NCBI RefSeq assembly: GCF_016097555.1 | Contig: NC_054708.1 | Coordinates: forward strand, 3,731,750-3,795,749 | Length of the DNA: 64,000 bases | Direction: 5' to 3' | From: Gigantopelta aegis | Taxonomy: Eukaryota; Mollusca; Gastropoda; Neomphalida; Peltospiridae | Part shown: piece after piece, positions 13,417 through 24,727 of the stretch | Layout: every line of letters starts with the position of its first letter | How positions within the stretch are numbered: position 1 is the first letter of the stretch | Notes under the pieces: model-generated | Databases searched by the model: none | The model's input: the letters and a program-made list of their open reading frames with translations, nothing else | What the model was told of the DNA's origin: nothing | Made by a program: the position numbers and the translations under genes

Positions 13417-13892
13417 CAGACATCGAAATAAGTTGAGAACGGTCGTTCAGGTTACCGGGAGGTTACCACATGTGACAAAAGTTTTAACGAACGGTAGTTT
13501 CGTTTCCGAATGTAAACCAGGCAGTGCATTCCGGACTTCCGCGTTTCATTTTCTTGTAATGAATTGCACAGATATGCAATTGCAAGCAATTATAGTCATT
13601 CCGCATTTAAGCGGCGTCCACTACCGGTAGATGAAGTTACTCCTGCGTTTCGTTTTCTCGTACGAAATTGCGCCGATGTTCGTGCGCACTTGTGCAATTG
13701 CAAAGCAATTTCGGCAATCTGCGTTTAAACAGCGACCACTAGATAAATTTACTTGCAGATTTCGTTAGTAGTACCGATAACAGGAATTCAATTCTAACTT
13801 TCATATAGATGTGGTAACCTATAGGTTACCAGGCTATATTTTGTGGTAACCTGTAAATGGGTTACCAGACACAATGCTTATTTCGATGCCTG
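13417..13892. mobile_element. TIR element rich in GGTTACC motifs
   Basis: TIRs CAGACATCGAAATAAG (13417-13432) and CTTATTTCGATGCCTG (ending 13892) are flanked by a perfect 6-bp duplication TGTATT (13411-13416 and 13893-13898). Inside, several GGTTACC/GGTAACC motifs lie near both ends as subterminal inverted repeats. The CAG...CTG termini are hAT-like; no transposase is present. Confidence 0.75.
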
Positions 13893-13985
13893 TGTATTTC
13901 ATGACATGTAGCAGCAACGTGAATTGAAAAGATTATAATTGCTAATACACCCATTAATCAACATTGGACATTGCCTACATGTAGT

Positions 13986-14110
13986 CAGGGCTAGCTCTGC
14001 CAATTGTGAATTTAAATGGCGACAAAATTACATGTAATAGTTGATATTTTGTTGGAAAATATCTCAGTTTCTGCTATTTTTGAAGGTTTATAGTGTATAA
14101 GAAAATGAAG
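13986..14110 (+). mobile_element. hAT-like repeat fragment (CAGGGCTAGCTCTG end)
   Basis: The segment starts cagggctagctctg and continues with caattgtgaattt and attgatatttt-type sequence shared with 29003-29160. Only one terminus is recognisable. Confidence 0.55.
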
Positions 14111-14299
14111 TGATGTTTTTATCTCGTTTTTTAAACTTGTTTCAAAATATCTAAATAACACATTTATCATTGACCTATAATTTTAAAATTTATTATTATT
14201 TTTGTCAAGAGAAAAACCAAACTTTCTTTCAACTATTTATTGTAATACTTGCCAGAGGTGCAGTGGGTATAGTTGTCTTAACATGTTTGTTTTTTTCAT

Positions 14300-14415
14300 A
14301 CCAAGCAGTACCGTGAAAAAGGCTGTGGTATGTTCATTCCTGTCTGGGGGAAATTAACCTATGGCTGCAGCAGATTTCTTGTCTCACTCAAGGCATGCGT
14401 GGATATAACCACTTG
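14300..14415 (+). mobile_element. Degenerate SINE fragment
   Basis: It carries the aaggctgtggtatgttc...tcctgtctgggg core of the SINE family found repeatedly in this window, strongly diverged and without head or tail. It lies just upstream of the ELAV-like gene. Confidence 0.4.
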
Positions 14416-14712
14416 ACCCCAAATGGCCAGAGTTTTAAGTGTGCTGAGATGTTGTTACCTGTTCCTTTTCTTTCATTAAGGTGCACAAAAAAGCTGGCAT
14501 TCAGTATCCTGCATTATTACTGATCCACCATAAGAAAATCATGCTGTTGATAAATACATATGTTGCAACCATTTTGATGACCTTTTACTTTTTTCATTTT
14601 GCCAGGACGATCATCGTTTTAATTTTTTTCATGTTTTTTTTTTCTCCCTTGCTTTTTTCCACCATGGAACTCGAAGAACACGTGAAAGGATCGTCACCTA
14701 TAATCAGAGAAA

Positions 14713-15699
14713 ATGGAAAGCATGGAGAACATCGAAAACGTCGAGCGGGACCCAGAGACCAACTTGATTATCAACTATCTGCCCCAGACTCTTTCGGATG
14801 AGGAATTTCGCTGCATGTTCCTGAGTATTGGACCCATCAAATCGGCCAAGATCATCCGGGATCGGACGACTGGATACAGCTATGGGTTCGGCTTCGTCGA
14901 TTACCAGACGAAGGTGGATGCTGTGCGAGCTATCAACACACTCAACGGGCTGCAGATGCAGAACAAGAAAATAAAAGTCGCTTTGGCTCGTCAGGGTGGA
15001 GAGAACATCAAGGGGGCCAACCTTTACATCCGTAACCTGCCTGTCCACTGGAAGGACAGTGAACTCAGTGAATTCTTCCAGCCATTTGGAGTGATCATTC
15101 AATCGCGGGTCCTTGTTGACAATTCGGGCAACTCGAAGCGTGTCGGGTTTGTTCTGTACGACAAGAAGTGTGAAGCAGACAATGCGATAAAATCAATGAG
15201 TGGGAAGCCACCCCACGAAGGAGCAGAACCGTTGTTGATCAAATTTGCCGATGACAACTCCAAGAAGGTGAGACCCCCTGCGGTTCAGCATGGTATGGGT
15301 GCCTATCAGCAGCCTCCATTTAAACAGGTTCCGGGTCCGGGGCCCATGCGTAACCAAGGCGGTCGCTTCCGCTACAACCCGATGACTGGCCCCAGTGGGT
15401 ATGGATCGGCTAGCTGGGCTGCTAACGGCACGGAACGCGGAAGTCGTGACGGTTACGTCCTCTTCGTGTATAACATTGGGTACGACGCCACCGAGAAGAC
15501 CCTGTATGAACTATTCTCGCCATTTGGAAGTGTGCTCAAGGTGAACGTCATCTACGATTTCAACAAGAACCAGTGCAAGGGCTATGGCTTCGTGACCATG
15601 TCCAGCTACCAGCAAGCTCAGTACGCCATCAACTGTTTGAACGGCTATTACTACCAGGGGCGACCTCTGCAAGTTTCACTCAAGACGGACATGAACTGA
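14713..15699 (+). CDS. ELAV/Hu-like RNA-binding protein, three RRMs, intronless
   Basis: A complete 328-residue protein. RRM1 spans about residues 17-94 (RNP2 LIINYL 18-23; RNP1 around YGFGFVDY 57-64). RRM2 spans about 103-180 (RNP2 LYIRNL 104-109; RNP1 KRVGFVLYD 142-150). A Gly/Pro/Gln-rich hinge of about 65 residues follows, then RRM3 at about 248-325 (RNP2 LFVYNI 250-255; RNP1 KGYGFVTM 289-296), ending a few residues later. This RRM1-RRM2-hinge-RRM3 plan and the NLIINYLPQ opening are diagnostic of the ELAV/Hu family, which binds U-rich mRNA elements and controls splicing, stability and polyadenylation. The start at 14713 has a good context (AGAAAATGG) and an in-frame TAA lies just upstream at 14701; Met4 at 14722 is an alternative. 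The frame is unbroken and GC-richer than its surroundings. The lack of introns suggests a retroposed or intron-stripped paralogue. Orthology to a particular ELAV/Hu member cannot be decided here. Confidence 0.95.
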   Translation: MESMENIENVERDPETNLIINYLPQTLSDEEFRCMFLSIGPIKSAKIIRDRTTGYSYGFGFVDYQTKVDAVRAINTLNGLQMQNKKIKVALARQGGENIKGANLYIRNLPVHWKDSELSEFFQPFGVIIQSRVLVDNSGNSKRVGFVLYDKKCEADNAIKSMSGKPPHEGAEPLLIKFADDNSKKVRPPAVQHGMGAYQQPPFKQVPGPGPMRNQGGRFRYNPMTGPSGYGSASWAANGTERGSRDGYVLFVYNIGYDATEKTLYELFSPFGSVLKVNVIYDFNKNQCKGYGFVTMSSYQQAQYAINCLNGYYYQGRPLQVSLKTDMN

Positions 15700-15897
15700 T
15701 GATGAACTGATTTGTTTTTGGTGTTGACAAGTTGTGATGGGAGGAGATACGATGTATGAACATACACATTTTGCTGTTTCACTCATATCTTGTATTTGGC
15801 TAATGGAATTGCATCATATAGTTTCACCCTGTTTGTTTTTCTTTTCTTTTTTTTGCCAAGGGTGAATTCGTTAACATATTTAGTCAGTGCTGAAAAT

Positions 15898-15903
15898 AAT
15901 AAA
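15898..15903 (+). promoter_or_regulatory. Proximal poly(A) signal AATAAA
   Basis: It lies 199 bp after the ELAV-like stop codon and is a candidate for a short 3' UTR isoform. Confidence 0.45.
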
Positions 15904-15956
15904 ATTTTCAGGAATGTGACTCATAGTTTGTGTTCACAACAGTAGTTGTACTAGAT

Positions 15957-16131
15957 CGGGGTCTATTCCACAAAGCAAACCTAGTGTAAATGCATTTTTG
16001 GAACCAGCAATCTTTCTGAAATTGGAATCAGATAGTTGGTTTGAGTCATTATCCCAATGTACATTACATGTTATTTTTTAAACTGGTCACCAATAACAGT
16101 TGTAGCTATGATTGCATTGTGGAATGGGGCC
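15957..16131. mobile_element. Degraded GGGCCCCRTTCCA-type MITE
   Basis: The ends GGGGTCTATTCCACAAAGC and (inverse) GGCCCCATTCCACAATGC form an imperfect TIR of the same kind as the element at 20682-20834 (GGGCCCCGTTCCATGAAGC). It lies in the presumed 3' UTR of the ELAV-like gene. Confidence 0.6.
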
Positions 16132-18690
16132 TTCATCAAATTTGTTTAAAGTTGCTTGGTAGTATGTCTGATTTTGAAATATTACTCAAAATTTGATCAT
16201 TTAAAAACCACTTTCTAGTATTACACTACACACTGAAAAATGTAAGCTACAAAATAAAATATACAGACTACTGAACACTTTTAAAATATTTACATACTGC
16301 ATTAATATGAACACCCCATTGTTGCTTAAAATTAATTTCTGCACCCTTGTGGGTTTTTTTTTGTAATGTTGGTGTAGAAGCCCAAACAATGTAACAGTTC
16401 TTTGACCTGGCTGTAAATAGCGTGAGATGTGTTTTAACTAATTGTTTTCACATTGTAATCCTATCAATAATATCACTTCCACTGTATGTTTGTTTCCATT
16501 GTTATCAGAGTGTCATACATGACACTGTCAGTAGATTCACTCACATTTTCATGATTATGATAAATTTAGATGGTCTATAATTTTTGTCGGTATAATGTGT
16601 TGCTTTTAAACTACAAATAATTGAGCTTTAGGCACAATCTTATTATATAGAAATGTGTTTTATTTATAACTAAATTCTGACAGCACTGAGGGGTTATCAC
16701 AGTGAAGGATGAGAGATTAATCCAGCTGTAAGAGGATACATAAGTACAGCCTATAACCACACATTTAACTAACATGTATAATTATATATCACATTTAAGA
16801 TTTTCTCATTAACTGTTTCGAATTATTGCAAATTATATACCAATATAAGTTAAGATTTCACACTAAAAAAAAAAAAATGTGGTACCTTTATATTCAATAA
16901 CGTATGAGAGAAAGAAAACTGACAATGGAGGTATTATTACATACGTAGACAATCATTAAGTAATCACTGTTTTGTTCAGTAGGAGATTTTGAATACTGAA
17001 AACTTATGTGCGTACTCATATTTTGAATGGAAGCTTTGTACATTGTGGCAACTGGTGCATTTCATTGGCTAATCTGCATTGATTTGAGGAGTACTTAGCT
17101 GCTTGCTTTACGTGGTGAGAAACTGTTCGGCTCTTGACTCTGAGCATAAATGTTAGGGCACCTTGGAGAACAGCCACTCTTGTTGCAACACTTCAGGTAG
17201 CCTGCATGCTAATGTGCATTTTACCTTTATAATAAGACCATTAAAGGACCATGGTTTTTCATGGATTATTATGGTAGTAAATAAATATTATTTCATGAAA
17301 ACAATGAACACATGTTCGTACATGTAATTTTGTTAAATGTTGTGTTCAGTGTTGTGCACTGTTATCAGATACTGTTGAAGTACATACAGTATTATTAAGA
17401 AGAATGTAAAAGTAGATTTTTAAATCAACCCTTACATTTTACTGGCAATGAGCACTTGTTACAGATGTTACAAAATGTTGCCCTAATAATCTTTAAAACA
17501 TTCTTGTTGATGGGCACATCATAATAATCTCACCCAGAGAATTGCAACTGAAATATAGTAGGTTTAAAATATCTTGTGTTTTATGGAAATGTAATACAAT
17601 GTATTAATACTATCTACTAATGGAGGTGTATATATAGTGCAGACAATTGTTGTCAAAATAATCTCGATGCATATTTTCTGTTCTAAACTTTGTGAAGTCT
17701 TCATCCTTGTGTGCTACTTAATCATTCTATTGAGATTGCCTGCTCCAAAACAGGTTGCTGGGTTGAAAGGATTAATATTGAAGAATGTCTCTGGAAATGA
17801 GTAAAACAGTTTATTCAGAATTATAATTTGTGGTAACTTTTTATTTTATTTTTATTTACTTTTTTATTATATAAATGTCTTCAATATGTTATCATTGTGT
17901 TCTTGAACCATGTTGGGGACACCTGAACAAGACTAGAATGGTAACTACGTAAATATACTAACGGTCTAAACAGTTTGATCATTTAGACTAGCAATACATG
18001 TTTATTATTGGTTTTACTTCTTTATAAGGGTAAATGATATGTTTCAATGGAGGCTTTCTTGTTCACTAAAATCCGTTGTTAGTGTTTTATTTTTATTATT
18101 TTTCCACATATTTACTTTTTGATAATTAATGGACAAGCTTGTCTGCTGTGTAAATGTATTATTCCATTCATTTCATAAATTACATATACTGGATGGTATA
18201 TTATAACTGGCATTGTAATGTTTTAAATTTTGATTGACTGCTACATTCATTATTTTAAGCATATTTTATTACTTCTCCAGGTTCCTGTTGTATCATTCAT
18301 AAATTCTATCAACAAGGGGTCATTCAACAATTGCATGAGTATTAGGTATAATGGTATAACCAATAATTTTCTCCAATATATTTATTAAGAAAAAAATATA
18401 TATATACCCACCCCCCAAAAAAGAAAGTTCAAATTAAATGACATGAAAAGAAGGTATAAGTTGAAAAGGCTGGTATAAGTTAGTGTGTGGTCTCGAGGTA
18501 TATATATGTTAATAATGCCAAATTTTCAATTTAATTGTTGAATGTCTGCCAGCAGGGTTTTTCTTAGAACAGGGAATTGAACATTTTAACGTTTTCTGGA
18601 GGGTTTTTGTTTGTAATTTTTAATATTATTATTTACTGCTGTACAGTGTAAACAGGGATAGATCTTTGTTCTCTGTACCATTTTGATGTA

Positions 18691-18696
18691 AATAAA
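18691..18696 (+). promoter_or_regulatory. Distal poly(A) signal AATAAA
   Basis: AATAAA in the context gtaaataaagagctggtctag, about 3 kb after the ELAV-like stop codon; a candidate for a long 3' UTR isoform. Use of the site is not shown by sequence alone. Confidence 0.35.
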
Positions 18697-19744
18697 GAGC
18701 TGGTCTAGTTGGTTTAGAGGTGTCGTGGCTAATCAAAAGAAGGGTTAAATTATTTCAACATGTGACAAATCCATACTTACAAGTCCATTATTTGTCTTGT
18801 AATTAAAACTGATCTGTTCTGCCCCATATAAAGAGTTCCAAGAAATTTATACATGCTACAGTCAGTGTCTAAATTTGTAAACTGACTAATTCACTAATTA
18901 CATAGTATTGCCTAAATATTTTATTGATATTACAAATCGAGTAGGAAATCGGGCCAAGTATTTGACAGTTCGACTGAAAATAAGTTAATAAAAAGAAGAA
19001 GAAATGCTAAATTAATGTGTGTATTTTTATCATTGTGTATTTTTTTAAATGATAAATTTACAGATCTACATTAAATTCTTCTCATTTATTATAAGGACAG
19101 TGTACAGGTAAGCACATGCTGTATGATGGAATATGTTTGTTTTTTCTGCTTTAATTTTCACCCTGTTGTAATTTGAAAATATGTGAAAATGTATAAAGTT
19201 TATTGAGAAGTATGTTACAGTTACTGTTATTTTTCTACTTTAGAGAGTGCTGGAATGATCCCGTTTTCCTAGAATGTTAAGGGAGAAAATTAAATTTGGA
19301 GCAGAAGTTCTATGAGTGAAACAGTACACAAATTTACTGACAAGCGTTTTTTAAGACCTTGACTAACATAACGCAATAGAATCTCACTGAGGTATTCTTT
19401 TAACACAGCTTGTGTAGTTTTTAAATAAAAAGAAATTGAACATTGGATTGTTTTTGCATTTTACAACAAATCCAGATATTTTTGGGGAAATTTGTAAATT
19501 TATGTGGAATAAGTATTGTGGTGCTTGCACCCATAGCCAGAATGTACATTGAAATTGGTTTAAATTTTTCATGTAAGTGAAGATGCACGATGTAACATGT
19601 TCCATTTTTCTTTTGTAGTAGTAGTAGTAGTACAGCTTGATAAAATCGTGTATTAAATACAGTTATCAGTATTTATTGTTTGTTTTATCCTCTTCAATTT
19701 TTTATTTTTTTTGTTCATTTATAGTTATTTTCATGCTTTTATCC
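18697..19744. other. AT-rich intergenic, nothing recognised
   Basis: No exon or repeat could be supported here beyond a short (gta)n tract at about 19616-19631. Confidence 0.5.
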
Positions 19745-19968
19745 AATTACAATTCAGGCACGCTGTCCTGGACACATCTCAACTATGTGGACTGATTGCT
19801 CTGTGCGTTAGTAGTTTGTGGTTAGAGATAAGTCCGTGTAGTGGCCTTACCACCTACCCATTCAGTCATTAAACTCACTTTTGTGTGGGAGCTAGTACCA
19901 GGATTCGAACCCAGTACCCAGTCTGATGTCCTTAACCACTACACCACTGAGGCCAGTCGTCTAGTACA
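19745..19968 (-). mobile_element. tRNA-derived SINE head, minus strand
   Basis: On the minus strand the head reads ggcctcagtggtgtagtggt, followed by a B-box-like GGTTCGAATCC. These are typical of the tRNA-related promoter of V- or META-type mollusc SINEs. The exact family is not determined. Confidence 0.7.
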
Positions 19969-20189
19969 TTTGTGGCTAAAACTATTTCATGTTTTTGGTT
20001 CTCGACTTCTAAATTTTATTTCGGAGTCCGTTCAAGTCTCTATTTTACATTTCCAGCAGTTTTTTTGGGAGCCAGGAAAGGTCCGAGTATAAAACGATAT
20101 TCTTCTGTTTATTCTTAACATTTGAATCGGGGGTTATTGGACGATCCGAGATTGACTCTGTTAAAGGTGAATTTCAGATTGAAGGTGCT

Positions 20190-20662
20190 TGCCAGTTTTA
20201 TTTGTCCAAAGTGACTACTTTAACCGTAGTATCATCTTGAGGCATGTAGTTACTGGGTTCACGTCTTGGTTACTCCGGCTCTAACTTGGAGAGACTGGCG
20301 GAATCTAGCTCAGTTTATGAAGTGCTCGCCTGAGGTGCTTTGATCGTTGGATTGACCCCCTCGGTGGATCCCCCTCCCCCTTCCCCTGTCCGGTCCAGTA
20401 CCCCGTGAATGGTACATCAAAGGCCGTGGTATATGTATATAAAAGATCGGTTTCTGTTCATGGGGTAAAAACACGGTTGCCTCTGAAGATTCAAAATTAC
20501 CAAATGTTTTGATATCCAATATCCAATGCTTAATCGGTGGTATTCAGTGATGTCTGCGCCAGTTTTATTTGTTCACGGTGATGAGACTGTACTATCAACT
20601 TGAGCCATGTAGGTACTGGGTTCACGTCGTGGTTACTCCTGCTCTAACTTGACGACTGATGG
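20190..20662. repeat. Direct repeat (20190-20298 and 20559-20662) flanking a SINE
   Basis: Both arms share gccagttttatttgt, a tactgggttcacgtc stretch and ggttactcc...gctctaactt, about 366 bp apart, with a SINE copy between them. The shared part includes a B-box-like GGTTCACG, so the two arms may be SINE heads. Confidence 0.65.
20290..20545 (+). mobile_element. SINE copy
   Basis: It contains aaaggccgtggtatatg, tataaaagatc and attaccaaatgttttgatatccaat in the family order; the tail is degraded. Confidence 0.65.
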
Positions 20663-20681
20663 AAGACATTAAGCCTGTCCA

Positions 20682-20834
20682 GGGCCCCGTTCCATGAAGC
20701 GATCTTACGATTCTTAGCCCTAAGATTACCTTAAGGGCATAGCTACCCTATGTATTGAAGTTGATCTTAGCCCTAAGATTACCGTAAGCGCATAGCTACC
20801 CTATGTGTTGAAGTTGCTTCGTGGAACGGGGCCC
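20682..20834. mobile_element. MITE with GGGCCCCGTTCCA terminal inverted repeats
   Basis: The ends GGGCCCCGTTCCATGAAGC and GCTTCGTGGAACGGGGCCC form a near-perfect TIR. The interior consists of two tandem copies of a block with cttagccctaagattacc and gcatagctaccctatgt. No coding capacity. Confidence 0.8.
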
Positions 20835-21414
20835 AGGACAACTAACGTTTACTCTTTTTTTTTTGCCCTGTACTGCATACTTGAACCGTGATTGAATATG
20901 AAAATAATTTAAAACTGATTTGAAACGAAGAGAATTGTCAACATAATTTAATCTACGTAGATTTGATGTGATTACTCTAGAGAATTACAGGTACGGAAAC
21001 GTTCTACCACGACGTAATTAAACAAACGGCACTTCCTCACTTTTGCCCACTGAGGCTTAAAAATGAGGGTTTTTCTACAGTGCAATATTAGGCTATTTAT
21101 ATAGGTGTCGATGGAAAACACACCAAAAGGTCCGCTAGGTTCAAATTTGACCCCAGTCCAGATCACGATCGATACGCCCATGAAATTGACCCCCAACAAA
21201 AAAACAAAAACAGCACAACCCCCCCAAAAAACAACAAACAAACACACCACAAAAACAACAACAAAAACAACAAATAAAAAAAACCCCACTTAAACAAAAA
21301 TACAGCCAAATGAAATTAATTTTTCTCTCTGGGTCGGCGTGCTCGTCGATTTTGATCCTCGCGCGTGAACATGGTTTTTTTGTGTGTTAAATTTAAGCAT
21401 GGCTTGTTATAAAA
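20835..21414. other. Intergenic with A/C-rich low-complexity tract
   Basis: From about 21183 to 21298 the + strand is an almost pure A/C mixture rich in (AAC)n and poly(A), possibly the tail of a degraded element. Reading frames across it are compositional artefacts. Confidence 0.6.
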
Positions 21415-21791
21415 AATACCGGCGTCGTGGTTAGGCCATCGGTCTTACAGGCTGGTAGGTAATGGGTTCGCCGTTCGGATCCCAGTCGAGGCATGGGATT
21501 TTTAATCCAGATACCGACTCCAAACCCGCAAGGCTCAGTGGGTAGGTGTAAACCACTTGCACCGATCAGTGATCCATAACTGCTTCAACAAAGGCCATGG
21601 TTTGTGCTATCCTGCCTGTAGGAAGCGCAAATAAAAGATCCCTTGCTACTAATCGGAAAGAGTAGCTCATGTAGTGGCGACAGCGGGTTTCCTCTCAAAA
21701 TCTGTGTGGTCCTTAACCATATGTCTGACGCCATATAACCGTAAATAAAATTTGTTGAGTGCGTCGTTAAATAAAACATTTCTTTCTTTCT
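21415..21791 (+). mobile_element. Full-length tRNA-derived SINE with 11-bp target duplication
   Basis: The head carries a tRNA-like region with a B-box-like GTTCGGATCCC. The body has aaaggccatggtttgtgc, aaataaaagatcccttgct and cttaaccatatgtctgacgc, and the tail is cgttaaataaaacatt(tctt)n. Flanks are TTGTTATAAAA at 21404-21414 and 21792-21802, a duplication typical of LINE-mediated insertion. Confidence 0.9.
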
Positions 21792-21899
21792 TTGTTATAA
21801 AAGCATTTGCGGTTCAAGTCAAGCCATAAAAATTGACATGGCTACATGGAAAATGTAAAGGAAACTAAGATACCAAGGCTATGGGGATGGCGTGTGTAT

Positions 21900-21921
21900 G
21901 GGGGGGGGGGGGGGGGGGGGG
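21900..21921 (+). repeat. Homopolymer run of 22 G
   Basis: An uninterrupted G run able to form G-quadruplexes; also a likely site of length error in assembly. Confidence 0.85.
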
Positions 21922-21971
21922 TATAGCCACAGGATAAAGCAAGGCAATGCTTTAAAAAAAGCCGCATCAAA

Positions 21972-22215
21972 GTTAATTTTTTGTTTAACGACACCACTAG
22001 ATCACATTGCTTTATTAATCATCGGCTATCGGATGTCAAATATTTAAATTTTGGTAATTTTGACGGTAGAGAGAAAACCTACATTTTTCCATTAGTAGCA
22101 AAGGATATTTTATATGAGCCATCCCACAGAAAGGATAGCACATACCACGACCTTTGATATACCAGTCATGGTGCACTGGCTGGAACGATAAATTGGCCAT
22201 TGCGGCATCAATTCT
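21972..22215 (-). mobile_element. SINE copy, minus strand
   Basis: Read on the minus strand it contains ccagtgcaccatgactggtatatcaaaggtcgtggtatgt-type core sequence, and its + strand left end is the reversed tail tttgtttaacgacaccact. Confidence 0.75.
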
Positions 22216-22334
22216 AGAACTTTGGTCTGACTAGAGACCGTCACCAAATGTTTTTTCTTGTAGTTTTTTTTTCTAAAGCAGGCGATTCTTTACAGAGCAC
22301 CAGCAATACACTACATCCTGCCAGACAGTGAAGA

Positions 22335-22525
22335 CAAATTCAGGGCGCATCTAGAGCGGTATTCATTTAATTGTAGGCTATTTGGATGTCGAACATTTTA
22401 TAACAATCTTCAGCGGAGACCCTCCACATTTTTCATTAGAAGCAAATTTAAGCAAGGGATATAATTTTATATGCACTTTCCCACAAACAGAATAACACAT
22501 CCCATAGCCTTTAAGTTATCCTACC
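22335..22525 (-). mobile_element. Degenerate SINE copy, minus strand
   Basis: Same landmarks as 21972-22215 but heavily diverged (for example acattttataacaatcttcagcgg in place of the usual segment). Confidence 0.5.
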
Positions 22526-22616
22526 AGTCGTTTCAGGTGATTCTGGTGTTTGTTACCGCTCAAACAATGACAGTAAAGGTAAGTGTCGTCAACAGAAACC
22601 ATCTACACGTACAGCA

Positions 22617-22745
22617 AGGAAGGAAATGTTTTATTTAATGACGTACTCGACACATTTTATTTACGGTTATATGGCATCAGACATATGGTTAAGGACCATA
22701 CAGATATTGAGAGAGGAAACCTGCTGTCGCCACTTCATGGTCGTA
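22617..22745 (-). mobile_element. 5'-truncated SINE tail, minus strand
   Basis: The reversed tail (aaatgttttatttaatgacg) and atggcatcagacatatggtt match the 3' half of the SINE at 21415-21791; the head is missing. Confidence 0.75.
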
Positions 22746-23438
22746 TATAGTCTTACATAAAAAAGATATCAAAATCGAGAATGACCCCCCACCCCACGGG
22801 GCAACTGCGTGATGCACGTGCAAACTATGGAATGTGTTTCGGTGTATTGATAAACAGACCTGAACGTTCTTTACTAGGATGTCTGTGGTCAAAACGTATG
22901 TTCGGTCTAATAGTTGATATTAACATTAATATTTCAGGTTCCCCTACCTTTTTTGTAGAGTAAATATACACACACTAGTAAATGTATATAGGACCTACAT
23001 TAAAATGACAACACGTTATTTGTCAATATGGAGATGTGTGCAATTTATAATCAAAACTGGCGTCATGTGTTGCCCTGTCGGCCACACTTACTGGAATTTG
23101 CTAAATTTATAAATTGGAAGCCTAACTAATACCACTACATTAAATTATTTTAATGGGCGTTTTTTTGTTTAACTGGGCAGATAATTCAGACTTAACATGT
23201 TTACATTTCACAAGCTGCCCAGGCAGAGAGGGGAAAAACGCCGAGTTTAACTCAAACCTGTAAAATAAATATCAGTGTCATGGGGGGAAAATAAGCTAAA
23301 TCTGGGGACACTACATGAGGCAAGCGCTTTGACTGCCTCATGCTGGCTGCGCCATTGACAAGAAAAGTAAATACCCGGACAACGTGCAACTTTTAGACTT
23401 CTCCTTTAACTTGGTATTAAAGAATGGACAAAACTGTG

Positions 23439-23481
23439 TGACGTCATGAAAAATTAACCAATGGCACTCTGTTTCGGAAGT
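23439..23481 (+). promoter_or_regulatory. CRE, CCAAT and ETS motif cluster (candidate ODF2 promoter)
   Basis: TGACGTCA at 23439-23446 is a perfect palindromic CRE, CCAAT lies at 23458-23462 and CGGAAGT at 23475-23481 is an ETS core. Three promoter-type motifs within 43 bp, about 2.5 kb upstream of the first ODF2 coding exon, make a plausible promoter. No TATA box or transcription start can be placed. Confidence 0.4.
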
Positions 23482-24727
23482 AGAGTCTGTAACAACACAG
23501 TTGTCGGTGTTGTATTTTTCTGCAACAGATAAATTTTTGATTTTATCGTATTTCTTGTTAATTAGACTGATCCCATTGGAGATAGTTTACGTATGAGTAA
23601 AGGTTGGTTAATATCCAGAGATCCTGTCTATGCATCTTGGTTTGTTTTGCAGTAGTCTATATCTCGACTTCTCGTGTGCGTGTCGGTGCTTGCGCCCGGT
23701 TTTAATGTCTTTCTGTTTACAGTTTTTTTAGAATGTACAAATCAATTTCCTAATTGAATATTTTTGGTAGGTACCGGCAACAAAGTTTTAAGATAAATAA
23801 AATGCGCTCATTAAAGTTTACTTCCGCTATAATATAACATTCTTAGAGAATAATGCAAATATGAATTATATTTTCTCTGTACCTATTTCCATTAATCACC
23901 GTTTCCGACATTCTGAAATGGAGAGTTGTCGTACATACATGCAGCTCCCCTAAACCTAGTATGCTAATTATATCACAAAGTATCCTGGTTAGAAATGATA
24001 CAGTTGAATTATAAAATAAGTCATTCTTGGTAAAGAAATATAAAAACAAACAAAAAACAACAACAAACTACTGGCTTTGCCAGGCTTGTGTTTTTAAAGT
24101 ATGCAGTTGCTGACGGGGATGAAGAAAGCCATTTTCATATTGGAATTCAGTTATACAGGACTCAGCACCAACGTAAATTGCGATATGTCAGGGGCATTTT
24201 TTTGCTGCTGGAGAAACATTATTACTGTTTGATTATTATTTTTTTTTTTATATGTATTTGTTGCAAATATTACTAAGTTAAAATTGCTGTAGGCAGGCTG
24301 AAATTTGCTGTAGGTGAACAGTTTGCCTGTGGCAAAAACATTTTAAAATTACCGTAGGTATCCAAGTCTTACGTTCGAGCCCTGGTTATAATGTAAAGAC
24401 TGGTGGAGTCTTAATCCAGGATCCTTGATGTAGAACCAGTTTAAGTGCTAGGCCCAGTCTTAAGTGACTTATTTAGGTTTTTCACACAGAAGGAATGGAC
24501 AATCCACAAATACATTCACATACTTTTTCATCCTTTCACTGATCATTGTTTATTGCTGTATTATTTTCAAACACATTATGCAATCAGACAAGCTAGAAAT
24601 ATGTTATAATTACTAAATCCATGATTTCATATCATACACAAACAGATTGTTTTTTTCTCAAAGAAAAACTTAAATTTGCTTGCCGACATGCACACACAAA
24701 AGGTGAAGAATGTTTAAATACTGTGTC

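Larger units (their letters stand above)
15700..18696 (+). other. Probable long 3' UTR of the ELAV-like gene
   Basis: AT- and U-rich sequence without reading frames. It contains AATAAA at 15898-15903 and 18691-18696, and a strongly U-rich run at about 17838-17875 of the type ELAV proteins bind. Long, U-rich 3' UTRs and autoregulation are known for ELAV genes. That this region is transcribed with the gene is inference. Confidence 0.45.

Noticed and set aside
14481..14801. 106-codon frame overlapping the start of the ELAV-like gene
   Set aside because: It is in another frame, with a low-complexity hydrophobic middle and no homology; the RRM frame is the real one.
14704..15102. 132-codon frame on the minus strand
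   Set aside because: It is the shadow of the ELAV-like RRM1-RRM2 coding sequence on the opposite strand.
21105..21293. Thr/Lys-rich 62-codon frame
   Set aside because: It is translated from an A/C-rich low-complexity tract.
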